Counted from the first letter of the stretch, positions 22,884 to 32,841 are shown. The stretch is 64,000 nucleotides of DNA from an uncultured Draconibacterium sp. (GCF_963676735.1 NZ_OY781464.1:2141001-2205000); one strand, 5' to 3'. The notes: generated by a model not told the origin, from the letters alone. Numbers and translations: made by a program.

Positions 22884-24356
22884 TCAATTTTTGTCGTTTA
22901 ATGCGTTTAATTCGGTTTGCTCTTTATCAAGCTTTTGGGCCATAAACAAAAAGGCCATACTTGAATAAATTAAAATACCGGTTGGCATTTGCCCCAAAAC
23001 ACCATTGCCGTATGATGCGCCCATAATTCCGAAGATGCCGCACACCAATGCCGACATTTTTGCCTTAATTTCCTCGTCCTTCAGCTTAAACATAATAACA
23101 TAAGCACCTTTTCCTACAATGTAAAAGAGAATACACAAATGTAAAACGAGGCCAATTACCCCTTGCTCTGCCCAAATCATTACATACCAGCTATCGGTTG
23201 CTGTTTGGGCTAAAAACGTGTGAGGCGAGAAACGTAAGCCCCAGCCTCCGGCCGACCCAATTCCTCCGCCAAATGGTCGGCTGGCAAGGTAAGTTTTAAG
23301 CTTGCGCTGATTGGCAAGGCGCACCTGCAACGAAGCATCGTTGGGATCGAAAGCAGTACGCATGCGTTGTATAGTATAGTTGCCGCTACCAATTGATGTG
23401 TATTTAAAAAATACTAAAACCGCCACTCCCATTACCAAACCCAAAGCCAGTATTTTCATATTTTTTTTGAGTACAAAATAAAGTGCCCCACCAACAATAG
23501 GTACTGCAATGGCTCCGCGGGTTCCGGATATCATCATTCCATACAATCCCAAAAAACCAACCACCAGGTAAAATACTTTAAGTTTAAACGATTTTTTCTC
23601 GTGCCAGCCAAGTATGCTAAAAACTACGCCGGTATGCCCCATTGCAGCACCAAACTGTCCGGCATCAGAATAATAAGAAAACACCCTTAATTTTCCGAAT
23701 AAGAGATGAGTGCTATCATTTCCTTCATCCAGCCAGGCCTGTTCAAACGGATCAACACCAATAAATTTTTGCATCAGTCCTTTAAGCACGGCAAAAACTG
23801 AAAACACTGCCCACAGTTTCAGAAACATATCCAGGTCTTTGTTTTTATTGAAAAGAATAAAGAGCACAGGTATGGCAAAAAGCATATATAACGAAACCCC
23901 ACGCATGGCATAAAACCACGCTACCCTGCTCACTGCCTCGGGATTTACCAATTGAAACAATGCATAAGCATACCACACCACGGCCAGAAGTGTTAAATCG
24001 TTTTTTGCGTTGCTCCACGGTATTTTTCTAAAAAATGCCATAAAAAACAAGGAGGCATAAATTAAAATAAAATGTGCATCGATGGTAAGTCCCATTGGTA
24101 CACCCTTTACATACCTGCCAATACCAATAGCGGTAAAATTTAAAATATACATTCCAACCAATCCCGCCTTGGGAACCATAAAAACCAGGTAGATGTATGA
24201 AATAATAAAGGGAAGTATGATAATACCGATACCCGAAACCATTCCTCCATGAGCAGTAACGTAACCCAGACCCAAAACAACAGCAATAAGCACAGCTGCA
24301 AATTGCGGCTTCCTGAGGATTTCGGCACCATATTTTCGGGTAAAGCTATTGGTCAT
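22884..24356 (-). CDS. wzy: Wzy-type polysaccharide polymerase (O-antigen ligase-like)
   Basis: A 490-residue integral membrane protein from ATG 24356; the frame extends one codon to TTG. It has about 11-12 hydrophobic segments and a large periplasmic loop containing RMRTAFDPNDASLQVRL and, later, RPFGGGIGSAGG and SPHTFLAQTATDSWYVM. This matches the O-antigen ligase/polymerase superfamily (PF04932 type), where arginine-rich loops bind lipid-linked glycans. In this cluster, with Wzx and a chain-length copolymerase, polymerisation is more likely than ligation. Gene symbol is by role. Confidence 0.78.
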   Translation of the reverse strand: MTNSFTRKYGAEILRKPQFAAVLIAVVLGLGYVTAHGGMVSGIGIIILPFIISYIYLVFMVPKAGLVGMYILNFTAIGIGRYVKGVPMGLTIDAHFILIYASLFFMAFFRKIPWSNAKNDLTLLAVVWYAYALFQLVNPEAVSRVAWFYAMRGVSLYMLFAIPVLFILFNKNKDLDMFLKLWAVFSVFAVLKGLMQKFIGVDPFEQAWLDEGNDSTHLLFGKLRVFSYYSDAGQFGAAMGHTGVVFSILGWHEKKSFKLKVFYLVVGFLGLYGMMISGTRGAIAVPIVGGALYFVLKKNMKILALGLVMGVAVLVFFKYTSIGSGNYTIQRMRTAFDPNDASLQVRLANQRKLKTYLASRPFGGGIGSAGGWGLRFSPHTFLAQTATDSWYVMIWAEQGVIGLVLHLCILFYIVGKGAYVIMFKLKDEEIKAKMSALVCGIFGIMGASYGNGVLGQMPTGILIYSSMAFLFMAQKLDKEQTELNALNDKN

Positions 24357-24367
24357 CAACAGTATAT

Positions 24368-25516
24368 TTATGCTTCATCAAGTGCATTTCTTAGAAAAGC
24401 AAACGCTTCTTCCTGCTTTTCTGCGAGTTTTGTATTTACGGCCTCAAAGTCAATTTTCTTTTTTGCCAAACTTAATAGATCGTTTCCCGGATCGGTTACC
24501 AGACGGTCCTCTAATCCGAGTGCATTTAACAGCGAGGAAAAGCGGGTAACCCCTCTTTTTGCATTACCAACGGAAATAAACGGCTTGTTAAAAATAATGG
24601 AGAAAGCGGTACCGTGGAATGAATCGGTGATAACAAACTCAGCATCCATAAACCCGCGTATCCAATTTGTTACGGGCGGAAAAATACAATCATTAAGCCC
24701 TTTTTTACCAGCTTTTGCAAAATCGCTTTTTGGCATTGTTGAAACAGTTTTAAGTCCCAGTTCTTTTGCAATGGCAGCTATCATTTTTTTCTTTTCCGGC
24801 GACTGGTCTAATACATAGTTTAATAGGCTCCCATCCAGTTTTGGGGTCTTATCTTTTTCAACCAGGGCTATGTATTCTTCTTTTGGAATAAGCAAAGTAG
24901 GATCGAGTACCTGGCGGGCTTCAACGCCCAGGTGTTTTATACAAAGTGCCACTCCCGAATCTTCGCGTACCGAAATGGCATTGTATTTTTTAGCCAGTTT
25001 GCTGCAAACCGCTGTCTGGTTTTTTGAGTATTCCCAGTGGTCTACACCAAACGATGCCGCAAAAGCAATACGTTTTGCCTTACTTTTTTCGGGTAGAAAG
25101 CCTAAAAAATGATTTTCAATGCTTGGCGAATACCGGGGACGCCAAACCTGATCGCTTCCACAAACGTAGGCTTTAAATCCATATTTTTCCAATTGTTGAA
25201 AGCCTGCCTCGTCTTTCAACAGATGCGTAACCTTCACATGTTCTTTAATAAACCTATCGGTGTGCTTACGAAGCTTTTCTACTTCATTTTTGCGTGGCCA
25301 GGTACGCACCACCACCTTTTTTTGAAAAATATAACGCAGAATAAAACGCTTACCAAATGAAAGAATTTTCATTTTTAAGGGCACATTAATTTTTGAATTT
25401 CGATTAATTGTTAATGCTTCGTGCCCCAGTTTTCGGAGTACAACCTGCAAAGCATAGGTTTGCAATATTCCGCCGTAATTCCAAACAAATGGTAATGTTA
25501 CTATTCCTATCTTCAT
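24368..25516 (-). CDS. Polysaccharide pyruvyl transferase family protein
   Basis: A 382-residue protein starting KIGIVTLPFVWNYGGILQTY, the characteristic opening of the CsaB/WcaK-type pyruvyl transferase family. It also has VCGSDQVWRP in the middle and TDSFHGTAFSIIFNKPFI near the end, the conserved H-G-x-x-F site region. These enzymes add a pyruvate ketal to sugars from phosphoenolpyruvate, making the polymer acidic. Some family members in exopolysaccharide clusters are unproven in activity. It is followed after 11 bases by the polymerase and preceded by a nitroreductase-like gene. Confidence 0.85.
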   Translation of the reverse strand: MKIGIVTLPFVWNYGGILQTYALQVVLRKLGHEALTINRNSKINVPLKMKILSFGKRFILRYIFQKKVVVRTWPRKNEVEKLRKHTDRFIKEHVKVTHLLKDEAGFQQLEKYGFKAYVCGSDQVWRPRYSPSIENHFLGFLPEKSKAKRIAFAASFGVDHWEYSKNQTAVCSKLAKKYNAISVREDSGVALCIKHLGVEARQVLDPTLLIPKEEYIALVEKDKTPKLDGSLLNYVLDQSPEKKKMIAAIAKELGLKTVSTMPKSDFAKAGKKGLNDCIFPPVTNWIRGFMDAEFVITDSFHGTAFSIIFNKPFISVGNAKRGVTRFSSLLNALGLEDRLVTDPGNDLLSLAKKKIDFEAVNTKLAEKQEEAFAFLRNALDEA

Positions 25517-25536
25517 TATTCAGCTGTTTTTTCGAA

Positions 25537-26535
25537 TTAAAGATGCGCTACTGTAATTTGTTTCGCCGTTTTTCGGGGCGATGATGCAATAGCAAGTTGT
25601 TCGGGCACCTTTCCACAGGCTATAACCAACAAAACAACTTCGCTATCCGGAATATTTAAAATTTCTCTCATCTTTTGATCCCGGTCATCAGATACGCTCC
25701 AGTTTAAGGAACAGGCTCCTATCTTGTAAAAATGTAAGGCATTCAACAAGGTCATGCTAAACATTCCGCCATTCAGGTGGTTTTCGTTACGCTCGTGTAT
25801 ATCTTTTGTAGTTGAAATTACTGAACTGATAACCAACAATGTTTCAGCCAAATGCCCAAACCCTCTGTTTCCGTTTTGAATTTCAAGAATTGCTTTTTTC
25901 TGTTGTGCTGATTTTACAATGTGTACCCGCGTTGGCTGACGGTTGCAAAACGATGGCGATTTCTGTGCCAAATCAATACACTTGTAAAAAGTATCTAAGG
26001 GAATTTCTTCGGTAGTAAAGTTACGCACTGTATACCTCGACATACAGAATTTATCAAAACTTGCATTTACATCAGCAAAATACGCTTCCGAACTAATGTG
26101 CAGTTGTTTTAATCCCTGTACAGCTTTAAAATCGCTGGCAATTCGTTCCAGTTTTGTTTTTATTTCATCATCCAGGTTATAACCAACTTCGTGGTGAAAT
26201 TCAAGATATTCGCGCAGCACCGACACTGCCTGATTAAATTCAAGGTCGGGTTCAAGATTTAACTCTTTGTATCGAAAAACATTATCTGCAAGGCCATTCA
26301 CAACAGCCCGTCCAAAACCGTGTCGTGGTTCGGGCATGGTAAGTCCTTTTTCAACAATATGATAAGAAAGAGTTAAATCGCGTTTAAGTTTTTCTTCCCG
26401 CGAGTTGTTATAAACCTTATCACGAACACGTCGTTCTAAATCGGGTAAAACAGCCTTTTTTGCCGTATGTAAATAATACCTGTATAAAACTTGTTTGGGT
26501 AAAAGTTTTTTGATTTTTGATGTTATCGTCCCCAT
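25537..26535 (-). CDS. Nitroreductase-fold protein in the polysaccharide operon
   Basis: A 332-residue protein. The C-terminal part (about 165-332) is an FMN nitroreductase-type fold: SRYTVRNFTTEEIP with the R-x-x-R-x-F signature, SPSFCNRQPTRVHIV, GGMFSMTLLNALHFYKIG and PDSEVVLLVIACGKVPEQL. The N-terminal 160 residues are an extension rich in charged helices (RHGFGRAVVNGLADNVFRY) that I cannot assign. Its position between the flippase and the pyruvyl transferase (gaps 12 and 20 bases) shows cotranscription with the polymer genes. A redox step on a sugar or cofactor is possible but not shown. Confidence 0.8.
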   Translation of the reverse strand: MGTITSKIKKLLPKQVLYRYYLHTAKKAVLPDLERRVRDKVYNNSREEKLKRDLTLSYHIVEKGLTMPEPRHGFGRAVVNGLADNVFRYKELNLEPDLEFNQAVSVLREYLEFHHEVGYNLDDEIKTKLERIASDFKAVQGLKQLHISSEAYFADVNASFDKFCMSRYTVRNFTTEEIPLDTFYKCIDLAQKSPSFCNRQPTRVHIVKSAQQKKAILEIQNGNRGFGHLAETLLVISSVISTTKDIHERNENHLNGGMFSMTLLNALHFYKIGACSLNWSVSDDRDQKMREILNIPDSEVVLLVIACGKVPEQLAIASSPRKTAKQITVAHL

Positions 26536-26547
26536 AGTTGTTTGTGT

Positions 26548-28083
26548 TTATTTGCGCACAATGGCCCTGAGTTTTGTAAATCCTTTTTTTAATGGTTGGT
26601 ATATAAGGTCGCGTTCGTATTGGTTCATGGATGTAAACCAGAAAGTTGGAATATAACAGGCCGAAAAGAGTACAATTGCCAGCGCCAGATTAAGCACCGA
26701 GTCGGTATCAACTTGTTTAAGGATAAAAAAGGTTATGCCCCCAAGTACGGCAGGCACCACGGCCATTTTTCCTATTTCTTTCCAGAAAAGCGGAATATCA
26801 ATCGCTTGTTTTTTGAAATAATAAATATTCATTATTAACACATGCCCTATCACCAGAGCAGAACCGATGGCAAAAGCACATCCAACTCCACCGTACTTTT
26901 TTACCAGTAAGAGCTGCATTACCAAACTTAAAACGGCGATGGCAATATACAGCAATGCCCTGAATTTAATCTGGTTACGCGCCTGAAGAATGGTTATACC
27001 CACATTTTGGATCAGCGGAATAATGAGTGGTATAAAAAAGCATAAAGTAATTAAATAGGTGTCTTCGTATCCTTTTCCTGCCCACAAATCAATAAACTGT
27101 CGGCCAAATAAAACAAAACCGGTTAAAATAAATGCCATTACCACAAACTGAATTCTGCCGGTGCGAATAAAAAGGTCTGAGATTTCCTTTTCTGATTTTT
27201 CGCGAGTGGCCATTGCTGTAACTTTCGGTAAAAAAACGCCTTGAATAGCGGTTGAAAATCCCATGTACATTTGCTCCAGCTGAATGGCTACAGCAAAAAC
27301 GGCTACGGCTGCAGTTCCGGCAAAGGCTCCCAGCACTAACTGCCCCGAACTCCAGTAAAGCCGATCGATTATGGCCCCAAGGAAAATATAAAAGGAATAA
27401 CCGGCTAATTCTCCCATAAACTTCCAGTTAAATTTTACATATCTGATTTTAATGCGGAGTTTACTTCGGCAATACCAAAAGTTTAGCAGCTGTGTGCTAA
27501 CATTAAAAACGGTAATAAGTACTACCATTCCAATGGCTCTGAAACCAAGTTCCAGCAATACAACCATTATTAGTGTATTTAACAAAATACGACCAATCTG
27601 AACTACTTTTAGAAACACAAATTTCTCGTGTGCAGTAATTATGGAGCCAAAAATGCTAAACGGGAAAGTGAAGGTGAGATTAAAAACCATTAACAGCATA
27701 AGTATGCGCGTGGTTTTTAATTCAGCAGGTGTTAAAGTAGCGCCAAAAAGTGTTTCAACATTGGCATACAAAATCATACCTGCGCCAAAGGCAATAACCC
27801 CGATTAAAGAGTACAGCATAACAAACATGCCATACATAGCCTGCAGTTCGCGCTGTTTTCCTTCGGCTCTGAATTTTGCAGTATAGCGTACAATGGTATT
27901 TCCAAAACCCAAATCAAGAATGGTGAGATAAGCAACAACCGAAGCTACCAGCGAATACATTCCATATTCGCTTTGTCCCATCATTCGTAGCATGTACGGT
28001 GTATAAACCAAGCCAACCACGTTGCTTAGTCCCATAACAACGTAGGATAATAAAGCCCCTGATTTTAACTGATTAACCTTCAT
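26548..28083 (-). CDS. wzx: Wzx-type polysaccharide flippase
   Basis: A 511-residue membrane protein with about 12-14 hydrophobic segments, the size and layout of MATE/MOP-superfamily flippases. Early sequence VYTPYMLRMMGQSEYGMYSL and LTILDLGFGNTIVRYTAKFR match the conserved polysaccharide biosynthesis start region (PF01943/PF13440 type). It moves lipid-linked repeat units across the inner membrane for Wzy polymerisation. It lies 24 bases after the copolymerase gene in the operon. Confidence 0.9.
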   Translation of the reverse strand: MKVNQLKSGALLSYVVMGLSNVVGLVYTPYMLRMMGQSEYGMYSLVASVVAYLTILDLGFGNTIVRYTAKFRAEGKQRELQAMYGMFVMLYSLIGVIAFGAGMILYANVETLFGATLTPAELKTTRILMLLMVFNLTFTFPFSIFGSIITAHEKFVFLKVVQIGRILLNTLIMVVLLELGFRAIGMVVLITVFNVSTQLLNFWYCRSKLRIKIRYVKFNWKFMGELAGYSFYIFLGAIIDRLYWSSGQLVLGAFAGTAAVAVFAVAIQLEQMYMGFSTAIQGVFLPKVTAMATREKSEKEISDLFIRTGRIQFVVMAFILTGFVLFGRQFIDLWAGKGYEDTYLITLCFFIPLIIPLIQNVGITILQARNQIKFRALLYIAIAVLSLVMQLLLVKKYGGVGCAFAIGSALVIGHVLIMNIYYFKKQAIDIPLFWKEIGKMAVVPAVLGGITFFILKQVDTDSVLNLALAIVLFSACYIPTFWFTSMNQYERDLIYQPLKKGFTKLRAIVRK

Positions 28084-28107
28084 TTTATCGTCCCTGTAAC
28101 TTAATGG

Positions 28108-30873
28108 CTACCTAATCACCCAGTTAGGATTCGCTTTCAGAATCCAGGCTTTTGATTCCGGATCGACCTGCAAATATTTTTTCAAAATTGCATTTGCCTC
28201 CTGATGCGAATCAAATTCTCCGATGAGTACGGTAAACAGATCAGCATTTCGTTTTGCGCGAAGAGGTTTGTAGCCCAATTCGATCAACTGCTCCTGGTAT
28301 TCCTGTGCATTTGTTTCTTTTGAAAAACTTCCGCCAACCACATAAAATTTTTCCGTGTTTTGCACCAGAGATTTTTGGGTTTGTATTTTTTGGTTTGCTT
28401 TTGCTGTTATATCAAAGTCATTATCCGTTATTGCAAGCGATTCAGCATGTTCCTCTTCCTGAATTTGCACAGCGTTTTCATCCTGTTTTATGGTTACCTC
28501 CGGAACAGTTACCAAAGCAGGTTGTTTGCGTGCTTTTGCCCTGGCAATTGTGTTACGCCCCAGGGTTAACGAAGTAAAAACCGAAAGCAAAACAAGTAGT
28601 AACCACAACATGGTGCGGTTGCTGCGCTTTTTCATTTTTCGCTTTCCTCTTTTCGAAAGCAAACTTCGTTTATTAAAAAACTGCAATTGAAAAATATCTT
28701 TCATTTTTTGGCGAAAGAACGAACGTTTACGAGGCAAATCGCCAATAACATCCTCCATTTGCTGAAACTCAACGCCATTCAGCCAAACTTGTGTTTTTTT
28801 GTCGCCACACTGCTCAAGAATATCACTCAATGCATATTTATCGGCTTTAGTCCAGGCCCGGTTAGCACGGGTTACTATAAATGAATGATCGGTGTTTTTA
28901 AATAAATTTATGGGATACGAATGTGTTCGTATGCCAGGCAGTTCGATAAAAACATAATCGAACATGCTGGTTGATACCGGGCCAGAATCGGTAAGAAGCC
29001 CCTCAAGGTTTTCGGTTTTATGAAAACTATTATCAATAGTGTATTTTTTCAGTTCAACGCCCTCAACACGTTCTACATCGTTATAGGTATAAAATAAAAC
29101 CTTATACCCTATTTTCGATAATTCTTTAACCAGCAACATTATTAATGTTGTTTTGCCTTCACCTTCAAGATTACTAAAAATGATATTCGTTTCAGGGCCC
29201 TTAGGCTGTTCTTTATTTTCGGCGTTCAGAATTAAACGACGTGCAATAATTTGCAGACTTTTTTCCTTTACTGCCGCTATATCAATTTTACCACTGTTTC
29301 GGGCCAGGTTTGGAAAAATAGCCGCTACTTTTAAGCCCATAAATTGTTCGGCACGTACCTGCGATTTGATATTACGGTCTAGAAATTCGAGTACGATAAT
29401 CACAAAAGCTGGAATAAAAAAGCCGATCATAAAGGCAATGGCCAATAAGAACTTTCTTTTACTTGGTTTGGCAACAATTGGAAAAAGTGGCTGAGCAACA
29501 ATTTTTAAATTTGAATTTAACTCAACATTTTGTTGTTTTAGTTTGGCAACTCCAAGGCTGTACAACAACGAGAGGTATTCCTTTTCTGCCACATCAATTT
29601 TACGTTCCAAACGTTTCATGGTGGCGCCCAGCGGAGCATAGCTTTCAAACAAGCGATCGAATTCAAGGTTTTGAGCCTCGGCAACAACCAATTGTGCTTT
29701 GGTTGATTCGTATTCAGCCACGCGGTCTACCCATTCGGCCAAAACATTATCGGTAGGCACTCCCTGTGTGCTGTTATCAATGTAATATTGTTCGCCAACT
29801 GATGTTCGCAATTGCTGCTCAATTTCAAAAGCCCTGGTGCGCAGGTTGCCAATTTCTTCAATCAATTGCTGTTCATTAACCTCTGACGTCTGGTCTTCAA
29901 AGGTTTTCATTGCTATATCAAGGTTTACCTGGGCCAGTTCTTTTCGCAAATCATAAATGCGCTGATTGGTAATGCGCTGTTTTTCGCGTGTTGACATCTT
30001 ATTTTCGAGTACCTCGATAACTCTTGCTGCACCGGCATTTGCCAGCTTAATATCCAGATGTTTATTATTAAACAGTTCTTTTTCGGCAGCAATATGCCGG
30101 GTTTGCTCGTAGTAGTTAATAATTGAATTTGAACGGTTAAATTCCAGCAACTCGTTTTCGGCTTCTTCCAGTTTATCGGTTGCCAAAGCAATTTGGGTTT
30201 CAAAATATTGAACAACAGCATCCGATTGATTTACTTTTATGTTGGTATAATTATGGATAAAGCGTTCGCATAAAATATCAAGTGTCCCCTTACATATTCC
30301 CGGATCGCTTGACTCGTAAATCAATTCAATTAAGTCTGAAGATTGTACTCTGCGTACCCTAAGTTTTGCTTCAATTTTATTGCTGCTATAGTGAGGATGG
30401 TCATAATTCAGTAATTCATAAATAAAATTGTCATAACTTGAATTTTTAAAGTCATTCAGGTTCTTAATGGTTGCTTCAACATCATCTTTTACCACCAGGT
30501 CTTTCACCTTCTGGGGTACAATTTCCATTAAACTGCGGTACGATTTTGCTGAAATTATGGCCGGGTCGGGTTTTTCCAACATTAAGTGCTGGGCCAATAA
30601 ACCAATTCCCACTTCTTCCATAGTTGTGCGCAAACGAATAATATTGATTAAATTATCAAAAGCCGCGTTGGTGGCAAAAAGATCAAGTTTAGAACTTTCC
30701 ATTGATACGATTGAGGACCCCGTGGCAATTCCGGTGTAAACCCTTGTGCTTGTGCCATATATTTTGGGTTGATCTTTGGTAGCATAAAACACCATGACAA
30801 CCAGCAAAATAGGCAAAGCTACCAATAACCAGATATGCCGTAATAAAAGCCGTATAAAAAATAAAAGGTTCAC
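28108..30873 (-). CDS. Wzc-like polysaccharide copolymerase with degenerate ATPase and C-terminal SPOR domain
   Basis: A 921-residue inner-membrane protein. A first membrane helix (about 12-30) and a second (about 475-500) bracket a periplasmic part with long coiled coils (about 215-460), the PCP/Wzz plan. A P-loop ATPase follows, Walker A GEGKTT with Lys574. At the Walker B position FDYVFIELPG has Glu where FDxxxxD is usual, and there is no C-terminal tyrosine cluster, so it is not a standard tyrosine kinase. A third helix (about 762-782) leads back to the periplasm and ends in a SPOR domain (about 848-921, FYVVGGSFSKETNAQEY), a peptidoglycan-binding fold. Start codon is GTG at 30873. Confidence 0.85.
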   Translation of the reverse strand: MNLLFFIRLLLRHIWLLVALPILLVVMVFYATKDQPKIYGTSTRVYTGIATGSSIVSMESSKLDLFATNAAFDNLINIIRLRTTMEEVGIGLLAQHLMLEKPDPAIISAKSYRSLMEIVPQKVKDLVVKDDVEATIKNLNDFKNSSYDNFIYELLNYDHPHYSSNKIEAKLRVRRVQSSDLIELIYESSDPGICKGTLDILCERFIHNYTNIKVNQSDAVVQYFETQIALATDKLEEAENELLEFNRSNSIINYYEQTRHIAAEKELFNNKHLDIKLANAGAARVIEVLENKMSTREKQRITNQRIYDLRKELAQVNLDIAMKTFEDQTSEVNEQQLIEEIGNLRTRAFEIEQQLRTSVGEQYYIDNSTQGVPTDNVLAEWVDRVAEYESTKAQLVVAEAQNLEFDRLFESYAPLGATMKRLERKIDVAEKEYLSLLYSLGVAKLKQQNVELNSNLKIVAQPLFPIVAKPSKRKFLLAIAFMIGFFIPAFVIIVLEFLDRNIKSQVRAEQFMGLKVAAIFPNLARNSGKIDIAAVKEKSLQIIARRLILNAENKEQPKGPETNIIFSNLEGEGKTTLIMLLVKELSKIGYKVLFYTYNDVERVEGVELKKYTIDNSFHKTENLEGLLTDSGPVSTSMFDYVFIELPGIRTHSYPINLFKNTDHSFIVTRANRAWTKADKYALSDILEQCGDKKTQVWLNGVEFQQMEDVIGDLPRKRSFFRQKMKDIFQLQFFNKRSLLSKRGKRKMKKRSNRTMLWLLLVLLSVFTSLTLGRNTIARAKARKQPALVTVPEVTIKQDENAVQIQEEEHAESLAITDNDFDITAKANQKIQTQKSLVQNTEKFYVVGGSFSKETNAQEYQEQLIELGYKPLRAKRNADLFTVLIGEFDSHQEANAILKKYLQVDPESKAWILKANPNWVIR

Positions 30874-30878
30874 CTGTT

Positions 30879-31631
30879 CTATTTTTTTAATTGTATTTTA
30901 GTTCCAACCGTTTCCTCAAGAATCATAAATGCCGTAATAAAATCTGTTTTTGCATCTTCCAAAGCTAATACAGCTTTCGACAGCATATCATCCAAACGTG
31001 CATAATCCGAGATATTTATTTTACCATTTTGGTAATCGTTTTGTGCCCGTAACATTTGCACCCTGTAATTTTCCACGGCATTATTTTTTATAATCATTCC
31101 GCGGTGTTCTTTCACCACATTGCCGTACTGTATAATTATAAGCTGACGAAGTTCTTTTATTCTTGCTTCGCGCTGATAACTTAACTTTTCTTTTTCGGCT
31201 TTAGCAACTTTTACATTGCTTTTATCGGCTAACGACGAAATGGGCATTTTTAAAAACAGCCCCCCGTAATAGCGGGTTTGCTGTGTTTTAGCTGTTGACA
31301 GTTCAACATCGCCCAGCTCTTCGCTCAACACAATATTATCAAATAAGCCATATTTTACACCGCCTTCAAAACCCAGCCAACGCATCCATTCACGTCGTTC
31401 TTCTAAAATCATGTATTCTCCAATAGCCACATCGGCATCAAGAATTTTAAAAACGGGTGAATATAAAATCGCATTTTCCTGCAATTCTGCCAATGGAGGC
31501 AACATATCCACAATATCTTTTTCAAACGAACTGTTTTCGATAAGTTCGTTATAAGTTTGCGCATTAAGTGCTCCAAAGTAGCAGCTAAAAACAAATATTG
31601 ATGCAATTATTTTTACTAAATTCTTATACAT
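30879..31631 (-). CDS. Short TolC-like outer-membrane efflux-type protein
   Basis: A 250-residue protein taken from ATG 31631; the open frame reaches further upstream, but this start gives a clean signal peptide (YKNLVKIIASIFVFSCYFGALNA, cleaved before QTYNEL). The rest is dominated by helices with TolC-like periodicity: YSPVFKILDADVAIGEY, YYGGLFLKMPIS and YRVQMLRAQNDYQNGKINIS. It is only about half the usual TolC length, as though one of the two repeats is present. It overlaps the phosphoglycosyl transferase gene by 8 bases. No Wza-type exporter is in the cluster, so an export role is possible; this is inference. Confidence 0.6.
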   Translation of the reverse strand: MYKNLVKIIASIFVFSCYFGALNAQTYNELIENSSFEKDIVDMLPPLAELQENAILYSPVFKILDADVAIGEYMILEERREWMRWLGFEGGVKYGLFDNIVLSEELGDVELSTAKTQQTRYYGGLFLKMPISSLADKSNVKVAKAEKEKLSYQREARIKELRQLIIIQYGNVVKEHRGMIIKNNAVENYRVQMLRAQNDYQNGKINISDYARLDDMLSKAVLALEDAKTDFITAFMILEETVGTKIQLKK

Positions 31632-32832
31632 TCTCTTTTTGAAATACAGCTTTAAATGTTCTGATAATAATCCAAATATCTTTCCAGAAAGAAAAACGGC
31701 TATTGGCAATTTCCGAATACGTATTATCCAACTGTTTTCTTTCTTCGGGCGACATTTTTGAGGTTTTACCTCTGGCCTCCACCTGCCAGAGTCCGGTTAT
31801 TCCGGCCGGCCCGTTAAAACGGTCTGTCCAATCGTCAGTCGTTAACATTTCTGCTTCGTAAAGCGGCAAAGGCCTGTTTCCAACTATCGACATATCGCCT
31901 TTTAACACATTTATAAGTTGAGGCAATTCGTCGATACTTAATTTACGAATTATATGACCAACTTTTGTTATTCGCGGGTCGTTTTCGAATTTTACAAAAG
32001 CGCTTTCCTGCTGTTCCTTTTTTTGCTGAATATGGGAAGCTTCATCTACCTGAACATCGTCGCCAAAAAGAATGGTGCCCGAAGCTGTTTCATTGCTCGT
32101 TTCGGTTTCGGCAACCTGCTCCTCAATTGCAGCTTCTTCTTCCTCTGCATTTTTATATTGATTGAGGTGCTGAAATTCTTTAAGGCGCTGGTCAGCATCA
32201 GGATACATCGATCGTAGTTTCAGAAAATTAAAAATACGATAACCTGTTCCAACCCTTTTTGAAATGTAATAGACTTTTCCTTTTGACTCCAGACGAATAG
32301 CAATGACAAAAACAATTAAAAGCGGAGATAAAAGCAGTAATGCCAGTCCTGAGAAAAAAATATCGAAAGTACGCTTAAAAAAAGGTGTTTTGTAAATATG
32401 TGTTTCCGGTTCGCTTTTTTCTTTTTTCATAAGTGCCATTCGCGGCTTTAAAACGGTAAGGGTTTTTAGCCGCTTATACACCATCTCAGCATCAACGGGT
32501 TTCTGAAAAAAATCGTCAACCTTTTTTTCAAATGCATTTTTTATGTCTTCTTTGGTCTTTTCGGCTGCTAAAACCACATAAGGAATCTGATTTACCCGAT
32601 CAAACTCTTGAACAAAAGTTTCATGAAAATCGATACCATTAATTCCAGGCATTTCACGCTCACAAATAATACCATCGGCATGATTGCCTTGCTTTAACCA
32701 GTTAATGGCATTTAAAGCATTCGGAAACGATATTAATTTGGCATGTCCGGATTGTTCTTTAAACGATTCAGTAATTGTCTCATCTGATCCGATATAAAGA
32801 ATGTCCAGCCTTCGTTTGTTTTTGATTGCCAT
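31624..32832 (-). CDS. Phosphoglycosyl transferase with N-terminal degenerate receiver domain
   Basis: A 402-residue fusion. Residues about 8-125 have a receiver fold, but the phospho-acceptor position is Glu58 (ICEREMPG in place of xxDxxMPG); Lys111 is kept. One membrane helix (about 152-175) precedes a bacterial sugar transferase domain of the WcaJ/UndPP-sugar type: FKRTFDIFFSGLALLLLSPL, KVYYISKRVG, FLKLRSMYPDA, IRKLSIDELPQLINVLKG, SIVGNRPLP and PAGITGLWQVEARG. An insertion of about 70 acidic residues (220-290) separates two catalytic blocks. It would start repeat-unit assembly on undecaprenyl phosphate. The fixed acidic residue suggests a pseudo-receiver. Confidence 0.9.
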   Translation of the reverse strand: MAIKNKRRLDILYIGSDETITESFKEQSGHAKLISFPNALNAINWLKQGNHADGIICEREMPGINGIDFHETFVQEFDRVNQIPYVVLAAEKTKEDIKNAFEKKVDDFFQKPVDAEMVYKRLKTLTVLKPRMALMKKEKSEPETHIYKTPFFKRTFDIFFSGLALLLLSPLLIVFVIAIRLESKGKVYYISKRVGTGYRIFNFLKLRSMYPDADQRLKEFQHLNQYKNAEEEEAAIEEQVAETETSNETASGTILFGDDVQVDEASHIQQKKEQQESAFVKFENDPRITKVGHIIRKLSIDELPQLINVLKGDMSIVGNRPLPLYEAEMLTTDDWTDRFNGPAGITGLWQVEARGKTSKMSPEERKQLDNTYSEIANSRFSFWKDIWIIIRTFKAVFQKENV

Positions 32833-32841
32833 AATATTTTT

